From contig CM039196.1 in the NCBI GenBank assembly GCA_008360975.2, positions 3,906,001-3,970,000 on the forward strand: 64,000 nucleotides of DNA. The letters are read 5' to 3'. The position numbers were made by a program, and so were the translations under genes. How positions within the stretch are numbered: position 1 is the first letter of the stretch; each line of letters starts with the position of its first letter. Under the pieces are notes generated by a model. It was not told where the DNA came from. It did no database searches and worked only from the letters and a program-made list of their open reading frames with translations. Below, one piece after another: positions 47,073 through 59,010 of the stretch. Source of the DNA: Lichenostomus cassidix (taxonomy: Eukaryota; Chordata; Aves; Passeriformes; Meliphagidae).

Positions 47073-48411
47073 CTGGAAGAGAGATGGTGAGACAGGATGT
47101 TAAATATAGGCCACGATGTGGTCATGCCAATAGCCTAAATTATTAATACTCTTTAATTTTTAAAATCCTCAAGCCTTGCTCGAGTAATCCCCAGTAATAT
47201 TTTAGGCCATCAAATAAAACTGAAGGCTGGAGTCTGAAGGTCTGACAAGGTGATAACTCATGGTGATTGCTCCCTGGGACACTGGCTGGTGGAACAAATG
47301 AAAATGGATTTTAGGGGTTTATCTGACCCAAAAGAACACTTCCAGTTCAGGCAGGCAATCTGGCATGAAAACCCTGCTATAATGACAGCCAGGAACTTCC
47401 AGCAGTAAATATTTAAGATATTCAGGTTTTAAAGGAAATTGGGATGCAGACAGCAACAGAAATCCATCTTTCCTCTTGTCCCACATCAATAATCACCAGG
47501 AGCAAATTATTTCAAGGTTGTTTCAGAGTGGAGGTGACACAGCAAACTTTCACTGCTGTGGCACACCAAGGGAATGCCACATGGGAATTTCCTTCCTGAC
47601 ACTAACAACAGGAATTTCAGAGCAGAACAGAGGCAGCATCAAAGCTGATGACAATAATCTTATGAGAAATGCACAGCTGGGAGCTTCTCTACACATCCCT
47701 CTGCTGTGCAAAGCTTCCCCTTCCCACCTTCCAGGGGAAACCACCACTAAGGTTTTCCAGAATTAAACCAAACTCACAGTGGCTGCACCAGCAGGACAGG
47801 GCAGCTTGTTAAATCCTGAGAGAGCACACACAACAGCCTGGCAGCTCCAGCCTCTGACTCCAGCTCTGCCAAACCAGCCCTGTCTCCCAGAGCCAAGAGC
47901 TTTTCTGCCTTGGTTTACTCACCAGAACTGGAATAATCTGAGAGAGGCTGTGATAACAAAATATTTCACTTGCTTTTCCAAATACTGTGTGCTCTTATCA
48001 GTCAGACAAAAGGAACAGCTCGTTGCTGACACAGTTGTTTGTTGGTTTTGGAGCTGCTTTTGCAGTATTGTTTTTTGACGTTATTTGGCAATTCAGCTAC
48101 TCCCCAAAAGCAGCTCCATTGCATCATTCCATCAACACACTGGAGTCTGGGGGAGAGAATGAGCTCTGGTTTTGCAAATGTGTCTGCAAGAGCATTTTGC
48201 AGGGAGCAGGCAGCAAACTAGCACTGGTGAGGTGGATGCCATGGGCCTGGATTCCATGGAGACTGAGAACTTTCTGGAATAAAAATGTCAGAAAACTCAA
48301 ACCCCGTGTCCTTTCTCTTGCTGAAATCTGCAGATGGACATAACCAACTGCTCGGGGACAGCTCTGTACTGCCAGAGAACCCATCCTGCCTGCTTCCCAG
48401 CTCAGACCTAC

Positions 48412-48533
48412 CTCTCCTTGCTGGAGAAGTCCACTCCCAGCAGGATGTTCTCCTCGGTGTCCTGCCGGCCGCTGCTGTACACCACCACCATGTAGCGCAC
48501 GCGGTCAGTCCACACGCTCTCCAAACGAACAGC
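48412..48533 (-). CDS. SSH1: SSH1 exon 5
   Basis: It encodes AVRLESVWTDRVRYMVVVYS through GVDFSSKES, part of the SSH-N domain. The acceptor is GGTTTGCAG and the donor GAGAG|GTAGGT. It is intact at 122 nt. Confidence 0.95.
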
Positions 48534-49253
48534 CTGCAAACCACCTCTGCCTCAGCGGTGCTGCCACTGCTGCATGGCACTTGTAAAGCTTCAGGCATGC
48601 CCAAAAGCTTTGTTTAGTATGGAAGACACAGCAAGGCTTGTTGCCATTTTGGTGAGGGGGAGATTAGCTGAGAGTTCCTCAGTTTGGGGAAACACTACAA
48701 AACCCAAAGGTTTGTTCTGCAAGTTTCAAGCAGGAAGTGTAAAAACATTGGTTATGCACTGAACTGAAGACAAGCAGGCTCAGAGGATTCTCTCACTCCT
48801 AAGCCTTCACTGAAATAGATTAATCCTGCAGGAGGCAGAACTGGCATCGACTTCTCTGTAGAGGAGTGACTTTTACAGCAGATTTTTATCTGCAGATTTC
48901 TTCAAAAGAAAGCCCAGCCCAGTTGATGCAATTTCAAGGCTGACTTAAAAGTGTCCAAGAGCATCAGCAAGGTCCTGTCTCTCCTCCTGTATTAGTGTTT
49001 ATCAGCTGGCTGGAAAATTAAATCTAACAAAACAACACATTTCAGGCAGAGCAGTTCCCTGACCCAGCTCATTACCTGGACACAAGGACGAGGGAAAAAG
49101 GAGTGGTCAGGAAAATTGGGTAGGGCTGGAAATCAGCACAGAGTTAAGGCAGCTCTGAAATCTACGCTTTGCTGATGCTTTTCCTGCTCTTCTACAGGTC
49201 TGCTGCAAACACTTCTAACAGAAATAAGAGCAGGAAAATGCACCTGTCCTTAC

Positions 49254-49318
49254 CAGTTTGATTCTGTCCTCACAGCGAAGGAGGTTGATCATCACCTGGA
49301 GGTGCTGGGGCAAGTCAC
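49254..49318 (-). CDS. SSH1: SSH1 exon 4
   Basis: The 65-nt exon encodes DLPQHLQVMINLLRCEDRIK plus L, essentially identical to human SSH1. The acceptor is CTATGCAG and the donor CTG|GTAAGG. It is part of the SSH-N domain. Confidence 0.95.
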
Positions 49319-51062
49319 CTGCATAGAAAGCAGAGCAAACATCACAAAGGGGCTCTTGCTGTACTGGGAATCAGCAGAGTCATGATCCTTAAAGAGATTG
49401 GACGTTTCTAAGTCAAAAAATACCATTTAAGGGAGGCTAGTTAATGTTGCTGTACCAGAGAACTCTGACAGCAGTGAGACTCTTGGATGGGCATTCCCTA
49501 GATGTGTGAGAACCCAATCTTATGGCATTTGGAAGCCACCAAATCTATTGACACCACCTGTGCCTCACACAAGTGAGGATCCTCTTCCTATCACAGCACC
49601 TCAGAGAGGACAGAAAGGTTTGGCCATGAGAACAGGTGAGGAAGAAGAGGAGGAAAAACTCTGATTAAAAAAAATGGGAACAAAGAAAGAAAAGAACAAC
49701 TTTGAGCTGTGAATCACCCTCAGCATGGTGGGATCAGCCCCACTGCCCTACAGAGGGTGTGACTGAGCATGAGTGACTCCCAGGAGGATGAGCTGCAGGA
49801 ATAGCCTGGTTTGGGTGATGGAGCCCTTCTGTCTCCAAGTTCTGCTCACCCACCAAGTCCCAAGTCTAGTCAGTGGGTACATTTCTGTTTGGGGAAAGCA
49901 GACAAAAGGAACAAGGAATCTACAGGAAAACAAACCAAGTTCCCATCTAATAACTCAGTAATGCACTCATAAGTTTCCATGCGAGATAAAATTCCTTCCG
50001 TAGGCTGTTTGCTGGGTATGTGGAATTGCTGACAGTTAAAGAAACCCAAAGCCAAGCTTGGCATTCAAACACCCCCTTTGTGCCTGGAGTGTTTGCTAAG
50101 CAGCACCACACAGTACCACACTGTGCCTTTCCCACAGGCTCCTGCTCTCAAAATGCCCCAAAATCCCAGTTCTTCTTGCCCAGTAACCACCTATTCCCAC
50201 ATTGCCAAAGGCAGAAAGTATAAAACATTAGGGAAGCAGAATCCACTTCCCTGAATGCCCTTATCTGCTTCTAAATCTGTATGTACACTCACCATACCAC
50301 TCCCTACCATTTCTTCCCACCAGTTTGGCAACTGGAAGGGACTGGGGGAAGCAGGACAGTCTGTTCTTAAACCATGATAAACTCCTACAGATTATGGTGA
50401 GCTGACAGGAAAGGGGGTTTTCCTGAAACCAGGATATGAGGAGCTAAGAAATGTACTTCTATTCAGACACCCAAATCCTGATCAAACATCCCTTACTCTG
50501 ACCAGGAACATCCAAACAAAACCAGCAACAGGAAGTTTCAAAGCAAAAAGTTCCAAGCTTCAGATTAATGGAGGCTGGGAGAGCCCTGGGAGAATTGTCC
50601 ACAAAAAAGAATCCACAACTGTCCAAGGGGTGCTGAGCCCTGTGACTCAGCCCAGCCACTTTTCCTCCCCACAGGCCAAAGGGGAGGCAAAGATTAAATC
50701 ACTGAAGCACAAGTGACATTTCCTCATCTGTGGCTGGGGAAAAAAGGGAGAGATATTCCACACAGCTCTTCTGGCTCCACAGGCTTCCCTGCCTAAAGAG
50801 AGCCATGCAAAATGCCATGAGTTCCATAGAGAATAAGTTTCTATTCCAGTCACAGTTCCAAGAGAATGATAAAAGTTTAAACCAAAACTCAATGATCCCA
50901 ATAAAATACTCATTAATTGGAATGCAGGCTGAAAGCCTAGGTTTGTTCAGCAGGTTGTACAAGACCCACCAGGACAATTTGGGGAGTCACCCACCCGTGT
51001 CATCAGCCTGTCCCTTTGGATGGGAGGGGAAAAGGATCTCCAGAGGTGATTGAATTCATTAC

Positions 51063-51166
51063 CTGCATGTTTGTGGGGATGCTGGAGGCTTCGCTGGCCC
51101 TGGGAGCTGTTTCCTTGCTGTAAGAAAAGTGCTGCACCTTTCACCATGAAAAAGCTCTCGCTGAGG
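51063..51166 (-). CDS. SSH1: SSH1 exon 3
   Basis: The acceptor TTTTTTTTTCCAG is followed by a frame reading SLSESFFMVKGAALFLQQG, then a Gln/Ser-rich part and PHKHAG, ending at GCAG|GTAATG. It is the start of the conserved slingshot N-terminal (SSH-N) region. An 11.3-kb intron separates it from exon 2. Confidence 0.95.
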
Positions 51167-54016
51167 CTGGAAAAAAAAACACACAGGAATCAACTGAAAG
51201 GAAAGAGCAGCAAAATGTGCACATCTGGGGAAGGAAGGGCTTTCCTCACTGAAATAGTAGGATTTTGCTACAGCCACTTGCACAGCATGCCTCTAGGATT
51301 ATTCATGGATTATTCATCTGTCATTTTCCACCACTGTTTTATTACTTGGCCCCTGCAGGAGATACTTGCCTGAGCTGTCATGGGCTGGAAATGACTTTAT
51401 CACTTGATTATGGAATTCTGCAACTTAAAAGAGGCAGAGGGTTGGACTTGTTACAGGCTGAGACCTGCAGTGGAGTGGAGAGCAGGTTCCGAGTCAATCA
51501 CTTCCTGCTGATTCCAGCTCTTGACATTTCTTTGGAATGCAAAAACAAGAACCTGAGACTTTGAATTTCGGAAATGGTTCAGAAGCAGCTTTGGCCAGAA
51601 GCAGTGATGTTTCATTTCCCACATGGCTGAAAATCCCTGTCTCCTGAGACACCTTTCAGCTGCACAGGAATTGCTTAGGATGTGTTTCCTCCACTCCCAA
51701 AGCAGCACAAGAGCCATTTGTTGCTCCAAAGCCCAATTTTCTGCCGCCCCACACTCCCAGCCATAGATCACCATTAATTACTGTCTGCATCTACCAAACA
51801 GAAATACTCCATTATGAGACTGTGCTACACAGGAGTTACTTATGCTCCAGCAAATGATCCCACTGGAGTCACTACTCCCAGCACTCATCTATTCCATATT
51901 TTACTCATGGTCTTTGTCTTGGAGCGGGAGTGAGCGTTAGTGCTCCCAATGCTCTGTTCTACCTCAGCATTTTTGTGAGGGCAGACATAAAATTCATGTC
52001 ATTTCACATTTTCCAATCTCTAAGAACACAGCCCAAGTTCCCAGGCAAAGCTTCCTCCTCTTTCAACTGAATTTCAAGAATTCCCCAGAAAAATCTGGAT
52101 CAGGTTTAAATTCAAGATTTCAGTTGCTTTTACAAAATGAACGCAAAAATTTTTGCTTGAATTCCAGGCTTTGCAAGATCAATAAAACAAACAGGAGAAC
52201 CACACTCTAATTCCAACAATTCTCCACGTCCATTCCCACAGGATTCCAGCACTCCCTCCTCACCTCACTGGCTGTGTCTGAGCAGGAGCTGTGTGGGGTT
52301 TGCTGCACCATCTGAGCTCAGCCTGGCTCGGGATAATGGCATCCAAATGGGAATGTGGCTCCTTCCAGGAGCCAGCCAGGAAGAGCCTTGTTTCCTTCTC
52401 ACCCCAGACCTCACAGGAAAGCGTTAAAAAAGGCCAGAAGTGACACAAAGGCAGCGACCCCCACACGATGTATGGGATATTCAGCAGCTCACAAGAGGCA
52501 GGGAATGCTGAGATCATGCACAAGGAGATAATTCACAGCATTCCCATCCTGAGAAATTGGCAAAAAATTTCTTTGGGAAAGCAAAAAGATATCCTGAAAT
52601 AGGATATTTTAACCCAGTCTTGCACCCCCAAAGGATCTTTGATCTCGAAGTACTGACTAGGATTTTTACAGCAGGAAAAACCTTGGAAAAGACAGAGCTC
52701 CTTCCCAAAGTTATCAGGAACTCCTGCTCTGATGGTGCATCTCACCAGATGTTCTCCTCTCCTGCAGTCAGGAAATCTGTGGCAATAAAGCAGAATATCC
52801 CCAGCTGCAGGCAAAAGGGAATGCTGTGCTGCTGGAGCAGCAAGTGGTCCAGGAAAAGGACAACTCACAGGGCAAAAGTTTTGTTCCCGTGTAACCATGT
52901 GCGTGGAAATGAGCTGGAAAGCAAAGCCAGGAGCCTGCTGACAGCAAGGTTTCCATTGCCATTGAAATCCCTGTTCCTACCCTGCACACATCCCTCCCGC
53001 AGCCCCAGCGCTCCCCATCTCCACACCAGCTCCCGTTTCCATGTGTCCAGCACGGCGCTGGACACAAGGAACACACCCAAACGCCTCTTTGCTCACGGTT
53101 TACACCACATTGTAACAACATTACCCAACCCCGGCCTTTATCTCCGCTCTGGGAACTCTCTGCGCTCTGCCACTTCACACAACCGCTCTGGACACAGCCG
53201 AGTGCGAATGGCAAGGCACGAGATTGCAATCCCCTCTTAAATCCTGCAATTCCGGTAAACAACTACAACTCCGATCTTTTTTTAAAAGACCTCTCCTAAA
53301 GAACACCCAAATCTTGTCCTTAAAGAACGTCCCCAACCTCTGCCCCTCGGCAGGGGTGACAGATGGCCCAAGGCAGCCCAACCCAGCGGTTCATACATAC
53401 TAATTCGGGCTGGTTTTCTTTGCAGAGCGGCAGCATCGTGCTGGCCCCAGCGTCAGACAGAAGCCAGGGAATTCGAAAAGATTCATAACCAGCTGTAAAA
53501 CTCACATCCTTTTGCTTCTAAACCCATTTAAAAAAAAAAACCACCAGAAGGCAAAGAAAAGGTCGACCGTATTTTCTGCGCGGAGCAGAGGAATCGCAGC
53601 GGCTGATGCTCCCCGGGAACTGGATGGCTTTTAGGGAACACTGTGTCTTCCACTGATATCCTGGCTTGAAAAAGCACTTGTCCCAACACATCCTGATGAA
53701 AGAGAGCCATTCAGGAGGGGAAACAACCAGCTGAGGCTCGGCTAATCGTTTCCCTCCTCCAGACTTGTTTGTTTGTTTGCTTCCCCCGCGTGCTCCGGAG
53801 GCTCCTATCAGCACCCACACAGCCCCTCGCTGCGGGAAGTCCATATTCCCTGGGAGGGTGGGACAGGACTAGAGGAAAAGCATCCTATGGACTGGTGCCT
53901 GTTCAATACTTTACAGTTAAAGCAATGCTTTAGTATAGATACAGGAAATTAAAATGGTTCTCTCACTGTGCAGCTCCCCCGTTGGATTTTCAGAGCCATT
54001 CCCGAGTTCCTGAGCT

Positions 54017-54170
54017 CCTGCTGGACAAGGAGTCTCTCAGATACCTGGTGTTAGGGGTTGGCTGGCACTGAATTCCCTGAAGATTTGTTCCTGCTGGACA
54101 AGGAGTCTCTCAGATACCTGGTGGTCGTGTGTTAGGGGCTGGATAGCACTGAATTCCCTAAAGATTTGCT
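54017..54170. repeat. 73-bp tandem duplication
   Basis: CCTGCTGGACAAGGAGTCTC starts at 54017 and again at 54090. Both copies continue through CAGATACCTGGTG and CACTGAATTCCCT. The second copy has an extra TCGTGTG-type insertion. It lies in SSH1 intron 2. Confidence 0.85.
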
Positions 54171-57100
54171 CCTAACAAACCCTAATTCTTTCTGCAGGCA
54201 CACACCATAAGGCCACGCTGGTCCCATCAGCCTGACCATGGGGAGAAGGAGCTCTCTGTGCAGTTCTCATCCAGTTTTCACCCAGTTTGACTGGCACACA
54301 CCACAGAAACCACCCAATCCCTGGATGGCCTTTCAGGAATCCTGACCAGCACAACTCCTCTACAAGGAGTCACTTCAGGCTCTCGAATAAACAGAGAGCC
54401 CACAAGATTTGTCACAGCCCCAAGACCCCTGATGCTGCAAATCCACTTTTCTTCCACTCCCCGACCTCAGCTTACCAAATCCAGGGAATTATCACCCCAA
54501 GGGAGGGAAAACCTACACTTCCAGCACCTGGAAAATGCCAGGAGTGTCAGGAGGAGGGTACAGAGAGCTCCAGTCCCTCCTGCCCCCAGGGGCTGGCAAG
54601 GAGAGGGTGCTCATGGCCACAGCCCTGCTGACAGCCAGCTCCAGAGGCTCTTGCTCCATCCGCTGGCTCCGTGCTGCTCAACTTGAAAAGGAAATATTTC
54701 TTCCCCTTTGGGAAAGCTCCAGAGGAGCGTGGCTGCAACACACATCAACCCCATTTCAAGTTGCTGAAGAACACAATAGGCAGCGCCTTCTCGGCGGTAC
54801 AAACTGCCACCCCCCGGGGTCAGGAATGCCAGTAAGCAATCCCTTAAAAATACTGGATTTTGGGAAAAGAGACAGAGCTGCTCGTGGTCCTGCACAGCCA
54901 GATGCCAGTCACAGAACAGTTTGCTCTGCTATCGTGGCTCCAGCTGTGGGGAGTCCCAGGAGGAATCCTTGCATGCCTCAGGTGCTTGAGTCCCATGTTT
55001 TAATGGGGAATCTCACATAAACCATAATCATCTTGCAGGACACAAAAAAACAGTCTATTAATACATCTTATGGCTACAGAACTCATCTCACAATAAAGAT
55101 CCACACACAGAAGTCAGGAGAGAGAAAACCACTTTTCCTGGGAAGATCCAGGCAAGCCTGAGGTAAAGTCATCAGTCTCCTGCTGCCTCCTGCAACCAGG
55201 TCTGTATTAAATGAGGAAAAAAACCCCAAAACCCCACAAGAAAAGGAGCATTCACTTCTTTCAAAATTGGTCATGATTTTACAAAGGCAAACATGGTAAT
55301 GCCTCCCAGTTCCTTGGGTTTCATGGCATCTTCTACTCAAAACATTTCCAAACTGATAAGGTGAGGGAAAAACAGGCCTCCCGAGCGCCACAGAATGGAA
55401 CATATTTCCCTTTTCCACAGCCCTGTTGATAAGGAGGAAGAGAACTGATTTTTTTCCCCTTTTCATCCCCCTTGTTTGCTGCTCGGTCTGGAACAAGCCT
55501 GGCCACCTCAAGGCAACTGAGAAAGAACACAAACCAGCCCTGGAGAGAGGCTGAATCAGCCCTGCTGGATGCTCCTGCAGCCCAGCCAGACCCTCAATAT
55601 TCCAGAAGGTGGATTTTAAGCAGGACACTGTTGTAGCAAGCAGAGGGGACTGGCATTGTCCCACAGGGATCAAGGGGAGTGTGAGTGTGCATTGTTGGGC
55701 TCGGAGGCGTGGGGATCGTGGGCCACATCCCAGCAGGAATGCTGAGAAGGCTGGAGACACTGCAGGCCATTCACACATAAATGCTCCTCTGGCACAAAGG
55801 GCAAAAAGAGAAAAATGAAATCAATCATGAAGCCCACAAAAGACAACTTGCCAACAGAAATAGACTGCTGATGATGTCCCTCCAGCCGCTCCTGGGATGC
55901 ACTGGGCTGGAGCAGAGATCAGCACAGATCCACATGGAGCTGAAGCAGCTCAGCTGGGAGTATCCCACCCTGGGGGTAACCCCAGGATCCAGGCTGTGCC
56001 TGCAGACAACACAGGAGCAGCTGGGATAAACCTTCCAAGAGAAAGGGCAGAAAGAGGGAAACAAACAAATTAGCAGGATCATTCCCCATTCCAGCAGACT
56101 TGCGCAAAGTAAGCTGACAGAACTGCTCCCAAAGAGCCAGGAATGAGAAAATTCTAGGAATCCCTAGTACTTGGATGGTGAAAAGCCAAATAAAATAAGA
56201 GATTGTTTCACAAGGAAAAAGAAATCCTTTCTGCTCATCCCATTAATCGAAGAGTTCAAAAAGGCACGAGGCTGATCCCAGCATCACTCAGCTACGCCAT
56301 GGGCTTGGAACTCTGTGCATCCTGAGGAGCATTTCTGAGATTCCCACTGAAACACAATGTCATTTTGGTGACAGTCGCTGTCTCAAGAGGCCAGGCCAGA
56401 TCCTCTCCAACCCTCAGCCTGCATGAGCTGCTAGGAAAAGAATCATTAACCCTACAGAGCCCCCCAGCACTGTCCCAGGACAGAGCCTCTGCCTGCAATC
56501 CTGGCAGGAGCCCATCCTGCTCCCATCCTCCTCCCCAGCCAAGCTGTCAGCAAACGGGCCCATCCTCCTGCATTCCTCCTGTCAGCCTATTGTTTCAATC
56601 CTTGAAACTATTTGATTAAGTCACCCCACTTCACCCACTCAGCAGTGTCTCCCAGAGAAACAAGTGGGAACTCTCCAACGGCGCCACTGGAAAAGAAAAG
56701 GAAGGTGAATAACAGCTTGAAGGATTAAAGAGCAGCTTCCAATCGGTGTGAGTGAAGGTCAGCCAGGACACAGACAATGGCATCGGAAGCAGGGCTGGGA
56801 ATCTTGGTGGCACAGCAACCCAAAAAACCAGCCGAGCTGCTGGGTTTCAGAACGGCTCCAAAAAAGGCAGTGGAGACCAGGCAGTACTTGACACATTGGT
56901 AATGTGGAAAAACAAAATAAAATAAATCCAGGCGGATCACATGGGGTAAGAGGAGGGTGAGAAAAGTTCTGGCTCAGCCCTGACACCTCGAGTGTTTAAC
57001 TAGACCACTGCCTGCCTTCTCAGCCCCCTGAGGGTACACAGCCAGCATTCCCAAAATCAGGAGACAGCCAGGCAGGGGCAAAGCTCACTCACAATGGAAA

Positions 57101-58794
57101 AGTGGAGGTAAAAACCTCAGGCTCATCCTTCTTTTCCCCCTCCACTCCAAAGCCATCTTTTCCAAGCAGGATGGTGTTGCAGAGGAAAGCAGACAGCTGG
57201 AGTCCAGGATGTTTTGCAGGGCTGGGAGGGAGATGCTCAGCCATGGGCAGCAGTCTCCACTGGGATGCAAGTGTTGGACATGGTTGGATGTGATCATTTG
57301 GATGGCAGACAGGGCAAACAAGGAACCTGGCAGCTTTCTGGGAAATCTGAACGGGACATTTTGTCCATTCCCTACTTTTCTGGCTGACTTGGTCCCTGAT
57401 ATGAACGTTTCCTTCACCAGCAGTTCTTCCAGCAAGGATTTCTTTAAGAAACTAAAATTTTCAGACAGGGAAGAGAAGCTCTGCAGAGGGGAGTCCTGAT
57501 CCCAGATAAACCTAAACAACTGATGGATGTGGTGTGCACCTTAATCTGTTTCAATCTCAGTTTATTTTTGTGCAGTGGTGAAGTGATTCTGCATCAGGGA
57601 TTTAAATGCTGCAAGGGGATGTGTAAATGTTTGGGAAATAAACTCAGCACTGTCGGGAAATAATCTCATCACACTTTGTTAGAAGTACAACCAGGCCTAG
57701 GAAGGTGTTCTGTCTGTTCCCTGTTCTCCAAACACATATTAGGAGCACTTGCCACACAGAGCACAGCTCTAATTTGTATGAGAAATCCCTGACTCACAGA
57801 TCTTGGCAGACGATTATCAAAGATTAAGATATTTAAAATCAAGAGGCATTTGGAACCAAAATATTGTTCTGACCCAGCTCTAACACCTAAATAAACAGTG
57901 ACCACACTGGCCTTTTACAGAAACAAGTATTCAGTGCACAGCCAGCACCTCTGATAAAAGGTCCTCGTGGTTTGGGTTCTGCCAAACTGCTGAGGTTTCA
58001 TGGAAGAAAAAAACCCCAAAAAGATTTAGATACAATTCCAAAAGAATCTGATCATCACATCTTCCAATTGGCAGCTCTCCTGCTATTGCTCTACCTACAT
58101 CCAAGTAAACTCCTCATATTGCTCAACTTCAAGTCAACAACAGTTTCCTGGAAAGGCCACGTCTTAAATAAGTGTCAAATAAGCGCACATTTCCTCAGCT
58201 CTGGGGTCTTTGAACATCCACACACAGCCCACCACAAAATGTAAAGGCCTAATTATACCTCCACGAGCTTCCAGAGCCACACCTCCGGGCTGAGAGCTCC
58301 CGAGGGCCGGGGGCTGGGCCGGTGCCTCCCCATTGTACGGAGCACGCTAAGGCAGGATGCTGCCGCCAGCCAGGATGTGATTCAGCGTCCTGTTTTGAAC
58401 ACTTCATGAAGTCAGCAACTTCTGCCCCGAGATCTCCCACCAGCTCTGCAGGACACAATCAATCTGCAGCCAGCAGGACTTGTCAAGGCTCTAATGAGCT
58501 GCTGTCCCCACAGATAAATCCTCAGGGCAGCTGCCCCCGTGTTGTCCCTGCCCTGAGCGCCTGCCTGGCACCATGAACGTGGACAGCCCAGGCTGGGGTA
58601 CAAGGCGTTCACTCAGTGCTGCTCCAGCAAAACATGCTCCTAAATCCTTAAGGAAATAAAGGGTCAAGGTGTTAAGAGATAACTTTTAGTGCACTAAAAT
58701 ATAGCTCACATTAAATATACATTAAGTATATAAAATATATACATATGTGGTATAAAATACAATGGTGTCCTGTGGTTTGTGCCAGAGGGATGAT

Positions 58795-59010
58795 CATGGA
58801 ATCATTTAGGCTGGAAAAGACTTCTAAGATCGAGTCCTACTGTTCCTGCAGCACTGCCAATGCCACCACTAAACCATGTCCCCAAGTGCCACATCCATGC
58901 AGCTTTCCAATTCCTCCAGGGATGAGGACTCCACCACTGCCCTGAGCAGCCTCTTCCACAGCCTGACAACCCTTTTCCATGGAGGAATTTTCCCTAATAT
59001 CCAATCTAAA
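58795..59010 (-). mobile_element. CR1 LINE 3' fragment in SSH1 intron 2
   Basis: CATGGAATCATTTAGGCTGG, then CATGTCCCCAAGTGCCACAT and GACAACCCTTTTCCATGGAG mark a reversed CR1 of the same type as 4322-4705. Confidence 0.75.
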
